Positions 43,117 to 55,900 of a stretch of DNA of 64,000 bases are shown piece after piece. The stretch is from positions 124,001 to 188,000 of the forward strand of contig JADJRG010000026.1 of NCBI GenBank assembly GCA_016712315.1. The letters are read 5' to 3'. This stretch comes from Nannocystis sp. (GTDB lineage: Bacteria > Myxococcota_A > Polyangia > Nannocystales > Nannocystaceae). The notes below the pieces were generated by a model that was given only the letters and a program-made list of their open reading frames with translations, was not told the origin of the DNA and searched no databases. A program made the translations under genes and the position numbers. Positions within the stretch are counted from its first letter, which is position 1; every line of letters begins with the position of its first letter.

Positions 43117-43860
43117 GTGATCTTCTTCTTCGCAGGCGAAGACCGCGGGCACTTCGAGGCGGGGTCGTCCGTCGCGTTACGTGTGCTCAAATCGAGCGTG
43201 GGCTGGTTCGAGGACACGCCCGTCGCGTGGCGAGGTCCCGAGGCCGATCACCAGTGGTTCAAGTTCAAGGATGCGATGTCCCTCGCGCGAGCGGCGGGGA
43301 TCCAGACCACTGGGGGCTTCGGAGGGGGCGCTCGGGAGTTCGAAGTACGCGCCTACCGGGCGATGATGCTCCTATGGAAGAAGCTGGCCGAAGATCTCGG
43401 CCGCCGCGGCGAGGATGTGGTCGCCGGTTTTATCCTGCGCGATGAGGATGGCGAGCCGCGACGTCGTGCGGGGGCCGAGCAGGCCCGCTCGACCGTCTCG
43501 CTCCGCTTCAAACTCGCCCTCGGCTTCTGCGTGCCCGAAGTCGAGAGTTGGTACCTCTGCGGCCTCGAGCCAGAGGACGATGCCGAACGCGCCCGGCTCG
43601 ACGCGCTGCGCCGGCGCCTCGGCTTCGACCCACGTCGCTCCTCCGAGCGCCTGACCTCGACCGCTCGGGGATCCGAGCGCGACGCGAAGAAGATCTTGAA
43701 GGGACTGATCGGCGAGGTGCCCGAGCGACGCGCGCGTTGCCTCGATCTGCCTGTGGAGCACCTCCGCGAACGAGGGGCGACATCTGGCCTCAAGGACTTC
43801 GTCGCCGAAGTGGAGGCGGAGATCGTCCCAGCGCTCAATTCCGGACACGTACGCCGGTGA
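43117..43860 (+). CDS. TOPRIM-like protein paired with the ATPase (DUF4276-like)
   Basis: 247 residues. The acidic pattern of a TOPRIM fold is visible: an early Glu in IFFFAGEDRGHFEAG, FILRDEDGEP in the place of DxD, and FCVPEVESWYL (the PExExW/L segment of DUF4276-type proteins). A helical C-terminus follows. Adjacent AAA and TOPRIM genes occur in several defence families (OLD/Gabija-like pairs, PARIS AriA/AriB). The exact family is not settled by motif reading. Nuclease action is likely, with the ATPase as sensor or gate. Confidence 0.6.
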   Translation: MIFFFAGEDRGHFEAGSSVALRVLKSSVGWFEDTPVAWRGPEADHQWFKFKDAMSLARAAGIQTTGGFGGGAREFEVRAYRAMMLLWKKLAEDLGRRGEDVVAGFILRDEDGEPRRRAGAEQARSTVSLRFKLALGFCVPEVESWYLCGLEPEDDAERARLDALRRRLGFDPRRSSERLTSTARGSERDAKKILKGLIGEVPERRARCLDLPVEHLRERGATSGLKDFVAEVEAEIVPALNSGHVRR

Positions 43861-44231
43861 CGAGGCGCGGGACTGCGCCATCGCTTCCACCTGCGAAGCG
43901 CATTTATTCGCGCCCGCCGCGCCCATCGCACTACCATCAGCTCACCTGTGAGGAAGGGTCGGCGCCGTAGGCGGGCGGGAGGGCGCGGAGCTGGGCGCGG
44001 CGCCGCCTCGCCCTCGCCCTCGCCGCCTGCGCTCCGCACATCCCTCCCCGCACCATCGACGCGGCGGACGACCCTCCCTCCCGCTCCGCCCGCCTCACCC
44101 CCACGATCCCTGAGCGCCTCACGCCCGCGGCCCCACCTCCGGCGCGCCCTCAGCCCCAAAGGGCCCAACCCGCCCCCGATCTCGAGGTCATCGACGGCTA
44201 CTTCTTTTAGCGACCAACCAATCCGGGGTCA
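43861..44231. other. gene-free stretch between convergent genes
   Basis: Nothing convincing is seen. All frames are Arg/Pro/Ala-biased. It separates the TOPRIM gene from the leftward J-domain gene and should contain terminators for both; no clear hairpin with a T-run was found. Confidence 0.4.
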
Positions 44232-45281
<1,050 letters not shown>

Positions 45282-45345
45282 CCGGGGACGGATTTGTGCT
45301 CGTGTGATAGAGTCGGCGGCGTTGGAGCGGGTTGGTGGATAGTCC

Positions 45346-48300
45346 GTGTATTTTCGTGTCATCCAGTCCTCGCGCGACGCGCTGTCGTTCGAGGTGATCT
45401 TCGACGACGAGCGGGTCGGCCTCCTGTGCGGCCCCTTCGCCGATCGAGACGCCGTCGTCCGGGCGATCGAGGCGGTGGTGGCCGGCTTGCGGGAGGGCTC
45501 CGCCTCGCTGGTGACTGATGGCGCGAGCTACCGGGTCGCCGTGCACGGCCGCGACGGCGAGCCGCTGGCGATGGGACCGCCGCTCACCACCCCGGCCGAG
45601 GTCGACGCCGACGTGGCGACGATGCGCCGCTGGGTCGCCGCGTCGCAGCGCTATCGGATCTCCTTCCCCGCCCGACGGGCTCGGCGTCGGGTCGAGAAGG
45701 CGGCTCTCCGCTACGACCTCGAGGAGCGCTCGCGCTCCGGTGCGGCCGGGTTCGAGCGGCTCCGGCGCGCCAGCGATGGCCTCTACACCGTCCATTTCAA
45801 CGACGAGCGCGGGATCGCGTTGATAGTCCTCGCCGGCTTCTCGTCCCGCTCCGCCGCGGAGAAGGGGCTGCGATCACTCCTCGCGGCGGGCGCTGAGGCC
45901 CGCTGGTATCAGCGCGGCGTCGACGGCGGGCGAGTTTACTTCGTCGTCAAGGCGCGCAACGGGCGTGAGATCGCCCGCAGCCGGTGCTTCGCCAGCGACG
46001 CGGAGATGGAGGCCGCGATCGCGTGGGCGTGCGCTCAGTTGACGCTCGACCTCGCGCGCGCGCCCGAGCGGAGCCGCGGCGCCCGTCGGCGCGTGACCAA
46101 GAGTGACTATGTTTTGACCCGACGCTCGACCTCGGGCGCCCCAGGCTTCGAACGCTTCCGCGGCGACGACGGTTGCCACTACTTCCACTACAACGATGAG
46201 CGCGGCGAGGGCCTGCTCTTCAGCCACGGCTATGGATCGGCGGCGACCCGCGACTCCGGCGTCCGCTCCCTGCTCCTGCTGGCGAGGGGCCGCGAGTGCG
46301 TGCGTATCGTCGAGCGAGGCCTCTACTTCGTCCTCGTCGCCGCTAACGGCCGCGCCCTCGTGCGGAGCCGGCGATGCCGCGATCGCGCCGAGCTCGACGG
46401 GGCGATCGCCTGGGTGCTACAGACGATCGGCGAGTATGGCGAAAAGGCCGGGATCGAGCTCGAGCGGTCGATGCATATTCGGCTCCCGGTCGAGGGCGAC
46501 GAGCGCGATGACGACGAGGGGGAGAGCGACGAGCGCGACGACGAGGAGGACGCGGGCGACGCAGGCGAGGATGAGTCCGCGGAGGAGCGCGAGCCCGCAT
46601 CGACGGAGGGGATCGACAGGGGCGAGGTGTCCGAAGCGGTGCTGGCGGTTACGGCGCTCACTGCCCTGCGGGACGCATCGTCCATCTCGAGTTCGCCGAC
46701 GGCGGGGCAGGGGGTGGAGCGAGCAGCGGGGGCTGAGCGGGAGGCGGGGGTGGAGCGAGCAGCGGGGGCTGAGCGGGAGGCGGAGGCGGAGCGAGTCGCG
46801 GAGACAGAGCGGGAGGCGGAGGCGGAGCGAGTCGCGGAGGCAGAGCGGGAGGCGGAGGTGGAGCGAGTCGCGGAGGCAGAGCGCGCGGCCGCGGCGGAGC
46901 GAGTCGCGGAGCGAGCGGCGGAGGCAGAGCGCGCCGCGGCCACACGAGTGGCGGAGCGAGCGGCGGAGGTGGAGCGCGCAGCTGCGGCCACACGAGCGGC
47001 GGAGCGAGCGGCGGAGATGGAGCGCGCAGCTGCGGCCACACGAGCGGCGGAGGCGGAGCGCGCAGCAGCGGCCACACGAGCGGCGGAGCGAGCGGCGGAG
47101 GTGGAGCGCGCAGCAGCGGCCACACGAGCGGCGGAGCGAGCGGCGGAGGTGGAGCGCGCAGCAGCGGCCACACGAGCGGCGGAGGTTGAGCGCGCAGCTG
47201 CGGCCACACGAGCGGCGGAGCGAGCGGCGGAGGCAGAGCGCGCAGCTGCGGCCACACGAGCGGCGGAGCGAGCGGCGGAGGCAGAGCGCGCAGCTGCGGC
47301 CACACGAGCGGCGGAGCGAGCGGCGGAGGCAGAGCGCGCAGCTGCGGCCACACGAGCGGCGGAGCGAGCGGCGGAGGCAGAGCACGCAGCTGCGGCCACA
47401 CGAGCGGCGGAGCGAGCGGCGGAGGCAGAGAGCGCAGCAGCGGCCAAACGAGCGGCGGAGGCAGAGAGCGCGGCAGCGGCGGAGCGAAGAGCAGCGGCAG
47501 AGCGAGCAGCGGAGGCGGAGGGCGCGGCAGCGGCGGAGCGAAGAGCAGCGGCAGAGCGAGCGGCGGAGGCCAAACGCGCCTCGTCGTCGCCGACCGCCCC
47601 GCCGACCGCCCTGGGAGCCCGCGCGACGCGGCCGCGCCTGGTGATCGGCGGGATCCTGCTCCTCGCCGCCCTCGCGCTCTTCGTGATCGTCGGGCCCCGG
47701 CACGCCTCGACGACCGGCACGTCGGCGTCGACGGGGCCCAGGACCGGAGACGAGCGTCCGGGGTGGCGCGCGCGTCCGAGGCGTGGCGACTCGAGCGAGC
47801 GGGCAGGCGACGGTGACACGGACGATCATGGGGACACGCCCCCCTACGCGCCCGCCAGTGGCCCGCCCGTTGATCTGGCCGCCTGCCCGGCGAGCCCGGA
47901 TCCGGCCCTCGGGGTGGCGATCACGCCCTTCGAGCCGAGCGCTGGCGCGCCGCTCCGGATCTTCGCGGCGACCTTCGCCAGCGACGCGCCGATCGAGGTC
48001 CACGTCTTCGACGACGACGGGCGGGCGATCCCCGGCCTCGACGCGCAGGCCCTCGCTGGGTCCCCGAGCGCGGCGCTCGCCACCTGGCGGGCGCCGACCG
48101 CCGGTAGCCACCGCGTCGGCGTCGTCCAGGGCGGCGTCGTCGTCGGCTGTAGCGATCTCGAGGTCGCCGCCGCGACCTCTCCGGCCGACTCATCCCCCGA
48201 AGGCGTCGTCTGGCCGGTCCTTCGCGCCTGGACCGACGGCGAGGAGGCCCTCTACAGCGCCTGGTTGCGCGAGCTCTTTCGGGCCGCGCCGGATCAGGCG

Positions 48301-49638
48301 CTCAGCGTCGAGCGCCTCGACGTCCTCACCGCCGATCCCGCGCGCAACCTCCTCCATGGCGCCCTCGGGCTCGACGAGGACGCCCCCGGAGAGCCCGGCC
48401 TCCGGCTCGTCCCCGACTGCGCCGACGTGCCCTACACCCTCCGCGCCTACTGGGCGTGGAAGCGGCGCCTCCCCTTCGCGTTTCGGATGTGCTCGCGCGG
48501 TCGCCCCGGCGAGCCGCCACGCTGCGCCGATCCTCGCTCGAACCTCGTCGCCGGCCCCGGCGATGCCGGCCGTGGCCCCGAGCTCGACCGGGTCCAGCGC
48601 TTCTTCCAGCGGACGCTCGCCTGGGGCGTGCACACCGGCAACGGGCGGACCGCCCGCGACGATCCGCGGAGCGACTTCGTCACGGTCCCGATCGCCGGCG
48701 ACGCGCTCCGCCCGGGGACCGTCTACGCCGACCCCTTCGGCCACATCCTCATCGTCGTCGAGCTCGTGCCGGCGAGGGGCGGCGAGCCCGGGGCAGTCTT
48801 CGCCATCGACGGCCAGCCCGACGGGAGGATCACCCGCCGTCGCTTCTGGGAGGGCTCGTTCCTCTGGGACCCCGACCCGACGCTCGGCGCCGGCTTCAAG
48901 CGCTTCCGGTCGGTCGTCGCCGGTGAGGGCGGGATCCGCCAGCTCGACGACGCGGCCCTCGTCGGCGCGGTGGGCCCGATCCCCGCGTGGGACGAGGCCG
49001 CGCTCCCCGGCCACGACGACTTCCATGACGCGGTCTTCAGCCTCGTCGATCCGCCCCCCTGGGATGCGGCGCGAAGGCAGCGTGACACGGTGCTCGCCCT
49101 CGCCGAGCTCGTCCAGGCGCGGGTCGTCGCGGTCGCCCGTGGGGACGAAGTGCGCCGCGGTCGTCGCGGACCGGTGGCGATGCCCCACGGCTTCAAGGTC
49201 TTCGAGACTACCGGCGCCTGGGAGAACTTCGCGACCCCCGGTCGCGACCTCCGCCTGCTGATCGCCATCGACATCGTCCGCGGCGTCGCCAAGCGGGTAC
49301 GCGCGCGGCCCGAGCTCTTCGTCCGCGGCGGCGAGGGCGAGGCGAGTGCCCTTGAGCGCGAGCTCGCCGAGCTCCTCGCCGATCCGCGGTGGGCGATCAC
49401 CTATCAACGCAGCGACGGGAGCCCGTGGACCCTCACCCTCGCGGAGATCGTCGCCCGCCGCGACGGCCTCGAGCGCGCGTACAACCCCAACGACTGCCCC
49501 GAGCGTCGGTGGGCGGCGCTGGCGGGGAGCGAAGAGGCGTCGACCTGCGACGCGACCGCGCCGGCTGAGCAGCAGGCGCGGATGGAGAAGCAGCGGGCTT
49601 GGTTCCGCGATCGTCGGCCGCCGCCGCGCGGCACCTGA
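45346..49638 (+). CDS. 1430-residue protein: YegP-like repeats, charged repeat, TM helix, NlpC/P60-like C-terminus
   Basis: Starts at GTG 45346. Residues 1-370 hold three to four DUF1508/YegP-like units (VYFVVKARNGREIARSRCF, YFHYNDERGEGLLFSHGYGS, LYFVLVAANGRALVRSRRC). An acidic segment follows. Residues 455-745 are an Ala/Glu/Arg repeat with a 16-residue period (48 bp, AATRAAERAAEAERAA), probably one long helix. A membrane segment, LVIGGILLLAALALFVIVGP, is at about 765-785. The exported half has a candidate catalytic Cys (VPDCADVPYTLRAYWAW) and His (YADPFGHILIVVELV) of the NlpC/P60 kind. It may span the membrane with its helix inside and a hydrolase outside. Confidence 0.6.
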   Translation: MYFRVIQSSRDALSFEVIFDDERVGLLCGPFADRDAVVRAIEAVVAGLREGSASLVTDGASYRVAVHGRDGEPLAMGPPLTTPAEVDADVATMRRWVAASQRYRISFPARRARRRVEKAALRYDLEERSRSGAAGFERLRRASDGLYTVHFNDERGIALIVLAGFSSRSAAEKGLRSLLAAGAEARWYQRGVDGGRVYFVVKARNGREIARSRCFASDAEMEAAIAWACAQLTLDLARAPERSRGARRRVTKSDYVLTRRSTSGAPGFERFRGDDGCHYFHYNDERGEGLLFSHGYGSAATRDSGVRSLLLLARGRECVRIVERGLYFVLVAANGRALVRSRRCRDRAELDGAIAWVLQTIGEYGEKAGIELERSMHIRLPVEGDERDDDEGESDERDDEEDAGDAGEDESAEEREPASTEGIDRGEVSEAVLAVTALTALRDASSISSSPTAGQGVERAAGAEREAGVERAAGAEREAEAERVAETEREAEAERVAEAEREAEVERVAEAERAAAAERVAERAAEAERAAATRVAERAAEVERAAAATRAAERAAEMERAAAATRAAEAERAAAATRAAERAAEVERAAAATRAAERAAEVERAAAATRAAEVERAAAATRAAERAAEAERAAAATRAAERAAEAERAAAATRAAERAAEAERAAAATRAAERAAEAEHAAAATRAAERAAEAESAAAAKRAAEAESAAAAERRAAAERAAEAEGAAAAERRAAAERAAEAKRASSSPTAPPTALGARATRPRLVIGGILLLAALALFVIVGPRHASTTGTSASTGPRTGDERPGWRARPRRGDSSERAGDGDTDDHGDTPPYAPASGPPVDLAACPASPDPALGVAITPFEPSAGAPLRIFAATFASDAPIEVHVFDDDGRAIPGLDAQALAGSPSAALATWRAPTAGSHRVGVVQGGVVVGCSDLEVAAATSPADSSPEGVVWPVLRAWTDGEEALYSAWLRELFRAAPDQALSVERLDVLTADPARNLLHGALGLDEDAPGEPGLRLVPDCADVPYTLRAYWAWKRRLPFAFRMCSRGRPGEPPRCADPRSNLVAGPGDAGRGPELDRVQRFFQRTLAWGVHTGNGRTARDDPRSDFVTVPIAGDALRPGTVYADPFGHILIVVELVPARGGEPGAVFAIDGQPDGRITRRRFWEGSFLWDPDPTLGAGFKRFRSVVAGEGGIRQLDDAALVGAVGPIPAWDEAALPGHDDFHDAVFSLVDPPPWDAARRQRDTVLALAELVQARVVAVARGDEVRRGRRGPVAMPHGFKVFETTGAWENFATPGRDLRLLIAIDIVRGVAKRVRARPELFVRGGEGEASALERELAELLADPRWAITYQRSDGSPWTLTLAEIVARRDGLERAYNPNDCPERRWAALAGSEEASTCDATAPAEQQARMEKQRAWFRDRRPPPRGT
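46710..47570 (+). repeat. 48-bp coding tandem repeat
   Basis: Imperfect copies of gcggccacacgagcggcgga and the 28 bases that follow, in frame, encode the 16-residue AATRAAERAAEAERAA unit. Copy number is likely to vary between strains. Confidence 0.85.
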
Positions 49639-49951
49639 GCGTCCGGTCCACCCAGCCTCGACGACGACATCGCGGCGCCCTGCGGGCGCGTGAAGGTCAC
49701 TCGTCCTCGCCGAGGGGCCCGGGGCGAGCCCGATCCTTCATGTTGCCGGCCGTGTCCGCCCGGTCGCGGACTTCAACCCGCACGCCCCCCTCGGCGAGCG
49801 CGTTCACGCGGCTCCTAACATCGCACAGCGCGTGCTCGCGCGGATCCTCCGCGAGGCCCCTCCTTCTCTGGCCTTGTCGGCGACATAGCGACAGTTGAGG
49901 GGGCACAGCCTCGCATGATAGCCTGCCGTCTTCTAGTGACAGCGAGTAGGC
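49639..49951. other. promoter region of the giant LamG gene
   Basis: No gene is seen on the forward strand. A minus-strand frame over 49,697-49,830 (VNALAEGGVRVEVRDRADTA) looks coding-like and may be a remnant. TTGTCG (near 49,875) and an AT-containing stretch before the ATG are weak promoter candidates. Gagtaggc before ATG 49952 is a ribosome-binding site. Confidence 0.35.
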
Positions 49952-52900
49952 ATGAGCGAAGTGACACGCCCCGTCCTCTTCTTTGATGGCGTCGAGAGCC
50001 TCGTCGATCTCGGCAAGCGGCCCGAGCACGCGATCGCCCGGGACATCACGATCGAGGCGTGGGTCTACGCGACCGCCGAGACCAAGTGGGCAGGGGTCGT
50101 CTCTCGGATCTGGGACACAGGGACCAACGAGAGCGGCTATGGGATCTGCCTAAACGGACAGAGGGGGTACTTCGGCGCGTTCGTAACGACGACCGGGCCG
50201 TCCGGCAACTTCGACGTCTACCGCTCGTCTGGAGCGGACACGCTCCCGCTCAACGAGTGGCACCACGTCGCGCTGACCTACGACGGCGCCGCGGTGCGGC
50301 TCTACGTCGACGGCGACTTGCGGGCGACGTTCGCCCAGACGGGCGCGATCCTCTACACATTCGACAACGCCCTGACCATCGGGGTCTACCGCGACGACAA
50401 CGAGCGGATCCACTTCACCGGGCGGATCGCCGAGGTCCGCCTCTGGAGCGTCGTCCGGACCCAAGCCGAGGTCACTGCCACGATGTCGACCCCGCTCGCG
50501 GGGGACGAGCACGGCCTCGTCGGCTACTGGCCGCTCGACGAGGGCGAAGGCGCCGCGGCGCACGACCGCAGCGCCACGCTCGCCCACGGGACGATCGTCG
50601 CCGGGCTGTGGGAGGTGATGCCCGTCCCCTTCGCCGTAGCGCCGCCGCACCCCGAGCCCGCGCCGCCACACCCCGAGCCCGCGCCGCCGCGAGCGCTTGA
50701 GCCCGCCAACGTCGCCCCCCGCAGCGTCGTCCTCCGCGGCGCGGCCCTCCGCCGGATCCAGGCGGTCACCCACGAGGGCAAGGTGCTGCTCTTCGGCATC
50801 GACGCGGCCGGACGGGTCCACTACAGCGTCCGCCAGAGCGGCTTCGAATCCAGCGCCCTCGCCGGCGCCTCGATCTCCCCCGGCTTCGAGGACTGGCGGC
50901 TCTTGCCGCTCGCCGCCACCATCGACGACCCCTCGGTCCGCGCGCTCGAGGAGGCCACGCTGACCACCACTGGCGTCGATCAGGGGGGCGATCCGCGGCC
51001 CGCCGAGCCGCTCCTGCGATCGCGCTACGCGGCCGACGATCCGGGGGCGGATCCCGAGGGGGCGCTCGCCCTCGTCTCGGGGCTGGGGCACCTCTACGTC
51101 TTCCGCCAGTCGCGGCAGGGCGCGCTCCTCGCCAATCGCTTCATCCTCGACGGGATGACCAATCAGCTGGTGCCCAAGCTCGAGGTCCGCTTCCAGCGCA
51201 GCCGCCAGCGGCATCGGCCCCGGAGCACGACGAAGCGGTCGCGGGGCGACCTCCAGGACGTCGACACGCTCGGCTTCAAGGACATCGAGAAGAACAACTT
51301 CTACGAGCCGGCGGTCGAGCTGAGCTTCATCAAGGGCGTCGATCGCGGCCGCTTCGCCGTCGTCCTCGTCCCGACCGCCGATCCTGACGTCTCCCGGTGG
51401 CACATTTTCCACTGGGACGAGGGGGCGAAGCGGCTGGTGCTGAACAGCGTCTGCAGCTCTCGCGCGGGGCTCTTCGACCTCCGTGATCGCCAGATCCTCG
51501 GGCCTGCGGCGGGCGCCGACGGGGCGCGCTACTCCAGTGCGAGCGGCATCGTCACCCGGGAGATCGAGCTCGATGGCCGGATCGTCGTCGACAGGTTCGG
51601 GGCCGCGGCCTTCCACCGCCAGGTCGAGATCCAGTCCGACTCCGGGTCCCAGCTCTGCCGCGAGGGGTTGCAGGTGATGGTCGCCGCGCCGGTCGCCGAC
51701 GAGGAGGGCGTGCGGACGACCGCGGCCCTCTGCTTCGCCGTCGGCATCGACGGCGAACTCTCCCGGATCGAGCGGACGCCGCGGCTCGAGGACCTCAGGT
51801 CGATCCACCGCGAGGTCCTCCTGCCGCTCAACGATCTCGACGGCATCCGGGCCTACGCGAGCGCCCAGCCGCTCGCCGCGGGCTCGGTCTCCGGCCTTCA
51901 CGTGGGGCCCGACGACCGCGTCCTCCTCCGCACGGAGAGCGTCGTCCCCGATCACCTCGGCCCCGGCGGCGCGATCGAGGTCAAGCACACGCGCTCCTTC
52001 GACGGCCTCCACAGGGTCGTCGCCGCCGGCGGCGACGCGATCGAGATCGAGGCCGCGCTCCGCGGGCGAGAGCCCGGCGCGTGGGCCGAGGTCCGCGGGC
52101 ACGAGGCCGGGCTGGTCTTCGACGGCATGATCACCGGCTACGAGGTGGTCGGCGCCAACCGGATCCGGGTCATCTGCGCGAGCCACGACCTCGTCGAGGG
52201 CGACGAGGTCCAGATCTCGGGCCTCGGCGCGTACGACGGCACGCACACGATCCTCGAGGTCGACGGCGAGCGCCGTGCCATCACCCTCGACGTCCCCTGG
52301 CGGGGCGGCGAGGTGATCGACATCAAGTCGATCAAGCGGCGGGGCCTCTGCTTTGACGGCGCCGGCGACTACCTCCTCGCCGAGGGGGTCCCGCGGCCCC
52401 CGGCGGACTGGCGGCGCCCCTTCGCCCGAACGCTCTCCTGTTGGCTGAACGTCGCCAGCCTCGACCCCCGCGGCCAGTGCCTGGTCATGGACCGCGACGG
52501 CCTCGTCACCCTCCGGCTCGACGAGTCCGGCCGCGTCGAGGCGAGCGCGCGGCTCTCCAACGGCGAGTCGCTCAGGGTCGTCGACCCGTCCCCGCTGGTC
52601 GCGGACCCGCGGCGGTGGATCCACTACACGCTGGTCCTGACCTACGAGGCGGCGGCGCGGGAGAGCGCCTGCCGGCTCTACCGCGACGGCCGTCGGGTGG
52701 AGAACGTCACCCCGCCCGCGGCGTGCCTCCGCCTCGACGGCGCCGGCCACCTCGTCGGCCCCGGGCCAGAGATCGCGGCGACGGACGCGTACAGCGTCGA
52801 GCTGTGGTTCAGGCCCGAGATCATGACCCAGCCGATCTCCACCGGCCTCTTCCGCTGCAGCTCGAAGGGGGGGGCCGCCCTCCAGATCGAGCTGAACGGC

Positions 52901-55900
52901 AAGGGGCTCCTCCGCCTGCGCCTCCCCGACGACCGCTTCGTGTGGATCGGCAAGATCTCGACGGAGTGGCAGCACCTGGCCGTGTGCTACGCGATGCCGC
53001 GGCTCACCGTCTACCTCGACGGCGCCCTCGTCGCCGCGCTCGACGACGCGGCGGCGCGGCCCAGCGGCTTCGCGCGCGTCGAGCTCGGCCGCGGGCTCTC
53101 GCTCGCGCGCGAGCCGAGGCTCTTCCGAGGGGGGCTCGCCGAGGTCCGCCTCTGGGATCGCTGCCTGGAGCCGGAGGAGGTCGTCGCTCGTATGCGACGC
53201 CGCGTCGATCCAGGCGCGACTGGCCTCCGCGCCTGCTGGCCGCTCGACGAGCGCGCCGGGACCCGCGCCGGCGAGGCGGTCAGCGGGGCAGCGCTGGTCC
53301 TCAAGGGGGGCGGGCGCTGGGGCGACGTCGGGCCCCGCCTGGTCGATTCTCGATCCGACCTTCGGGACAGGTTGTTCAGCCCGTCTCCGTACCACATGGC
53401 CCGGGTCGTCCTCGCGTCGGCGGGTGATCTCGTGGTCGAGGCGCCGATCTCGACCCCGCCGGCCCGCGCGGCGCGGACCCTCGAGGCGTGGTTCTTCGCC
53501 GATCAGGAGCTCGGCGCCCTGCCGATCGTCTCCCGCTCAGGACCCGCTCCGGAGGAGCACCGCTCGCTCGCCGTCGGCCCCGACGGGAGGCTCGCGGTCG
53601 AGGGCGGCGGCGCCTCGTGGCGGGGCACCCGGAGGCTCCACGCGCGGCGCTGGTACCACGTCGCGGTGACCTTCGGCGCCGCGGGAGAGCCCGCGGGCGC
53701 CTGGATCGACGGCGCGGCGGAGCGGCTCTCTGACGCCGCGCCGGTCGAGCCACCGATCCGCCCCGTCGCCGCCGTCCGTCTCGCCGCCGACTTCCGCGGC
53801 CGCTGCGGCCGCGTCATGCTCTGCGACGTCCGGGTCTGGGCGCGCGAGCGGACGTCCGACGAGATCGCGGCGGCGCTCTACACCCGCCACGCCGGGATCG
53901 AGGCCGATCTCATCGGCCTCTGGCCGCTCGAGCACGCGGCGCTCCACGACTTCACCAGCTACCGCAACCACGCGGCGCCCCGCGCCGGCCGGCCGGCCTT
54001 CCGGGTCTGCGATCACCTCTTCCCGGAGCCCGACTACCGTGACGCGTGGAGCTGCCACGGCGGTCCGTTGACGACGCTGACCGACGATCCAGCCGCGCCG
54101 ACGCTGATCGACGGCGCCGTCAACGGGCTCTGCGTCGAGCTCTGGTGTCGCCCGCAGAGCGGCGGGAGCGCCTGCCTCCTCGAGCTCCTCGACGACGGGG
54201 CTCCGCCGCTCCGCGTCCACCTCAGCGATGACCTCCGCGTCGCGATCGAGGTCACGCCCGGCCACCTCGAGCAGCTCGACGTGGCCCTGCCCCTGGGGCA
54301 GTGGACGCACGTGGCCATCACCCTCGCGGCCGACGGCGCGCTGAGCTCCTACCTCAACGGCTCCCTCGAGCAGGAGGTCTCGACCGATGGCGCTCGCCTC
54401 GAGCGGAGCGCGATCACCCTCGGGGGCTGGGCGGGTGAGATCGCCGAGGTCCGGGTCTGGAACAAGGTCCGGACGCAGGCTGAGGTGCGCGAGGCGCTCT
54501 TCACCGCGATCCGCGGCGCCCGGCCCAACCTGGCGGCGTGCTGGAGCGGGTCCTCGAGCGGCCTCTCCGACCACAGCGGCCGCGGCCACCACATCCCCGC
54601 GGACGGGGCCTCGCGGCGCACGAGCGCGCCGACGCTGGTCCGCGCCGGGGCGGCGGTCGATGTGATCATCGGCGCCCGGCTCGACGGCGACGGGCCCGCG
54701 GAGTGCCTGCGCGGCAGGCTCTCCGACGTCCGCGTCTGGGAGATCGGCCTCGACGACGACACGGTCCGCGATCAGATGTGCGTCGCCCTCTCCGGGGCGC
54801 CCCGTGGCCTCGCCGCGAACTGGCGCCTCGGTGGGATCTTCGACGACGGCGACGTGCGTTTCGCCCCGGACTTCTCCCCCCATGAGATCCGCGCCGTGGT
54901 CTACGGCGACGTCTTCGTCGGCGCGCGGAGCCTCCCGCGGCGGACCGCGAAGGACCTCGACGTCGCGCTCTTCCGCAACGACGACCTCGTCGCGGTCAGC
55001 CCCAGGGGCCTCTACCGCGAGACCTTCGAGCTCCGCCTCGACGGCGGCGTCGATCCCGAGCCCTACGGGGCGGCGATGGCCGAGCTCTTCGTGCCTCGCT
55101 TCTGGGGGAAGGCGAGCCGCGTCGCCGAGGCCAAGCTGCCGATCGTCGCCGAGCACGTGTCGATCACCCCGATCGGCGCCGACGGCTGGTACCGCGTCGA
55201 GAGCCAGCTCGTCATCCCCGAGTCGGTCCGGCTGCTCCGGCTCTTCGAGCTCGCGGTCCGGCCGCTCCCCGGCTTCGCGTGGGAGGTGCTCGAGGTCCGC
55301 AAGCACCGCCTGATCAACGTCTCGGACGCGATCACGCGTGAGCGCTACCGAGAGGCGATCAGCCTCCCTCGCGCGGGCGGCGACCGCCGCGAAGGCGACG
55401 CGCGCCTCGCCGCCGTCGTCGCCGCGGAGCAGGCGCACCTCGAGCTCGTCGCTGCGATCACGTCGTTGACCCGCCGGCTCGACGCCCTCGCCGACAAGAT
55501 CGCCTACCAGGCCGAGCTCGACCAGCTCAGGACCCGTGAGGTCGAGCTGCGCGGCCTCCTCGCGGTGACCGCGCAGAAGCTCGTCGCGCTCGATGGCGAC
55601 GTCACGAAGCACAAGTTCCGGATCGTCAACAACGACGGGAAGTACTGGCGCGTCGAGGGCACCGACCTGCGGGTCGGAGACGCCGCGAGCGCGCAGATCT
55701 ACACCTGCACCCACCTCTTCGGAAACACCTACGATCTCCTCATCGACGGCAGGGTGTCGAACCCCGCACCGATGCCGTTTCCCCCGCAGCGCTGCCGCAG
55801 CGCGGGCGGGGGTAGGATCAGCCTCAGTGTCGCTGGCTGGAGGGGCTGGTCGCAGATCATGGACTCCGGGGGCCATAGCCTGATCACAGACGGCAACTTC

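Noticed and set aside
46710..47570. Possible CRISPR array or non-coding satellite
   Set aside because: The 48-bp units are contiguous without unique spacers, keep one reading frame and encode a heptad-like charged helix, so it is a coding repeat.
46196..47644. Overlapping Arg/Ser-rich forward ORF within the YegP-repeat gene
   Set aside because: It is an alternative frame of the tandem repeat with no motif or start signal; the main frame has domains on both sides of the repeat.
50150..53395. Very long minus-strand open frame opposite the giant LamG gene (also 53537-56008 and 57731-61093)
   Set aside because: These are mirror frames of a GC-rich coding strand. They have Arg/Asp/Gly/Val-biased composition, no domain motifs and no ribosome-binding sites, whereas the forward frame shows clear repeated LamG motifs.
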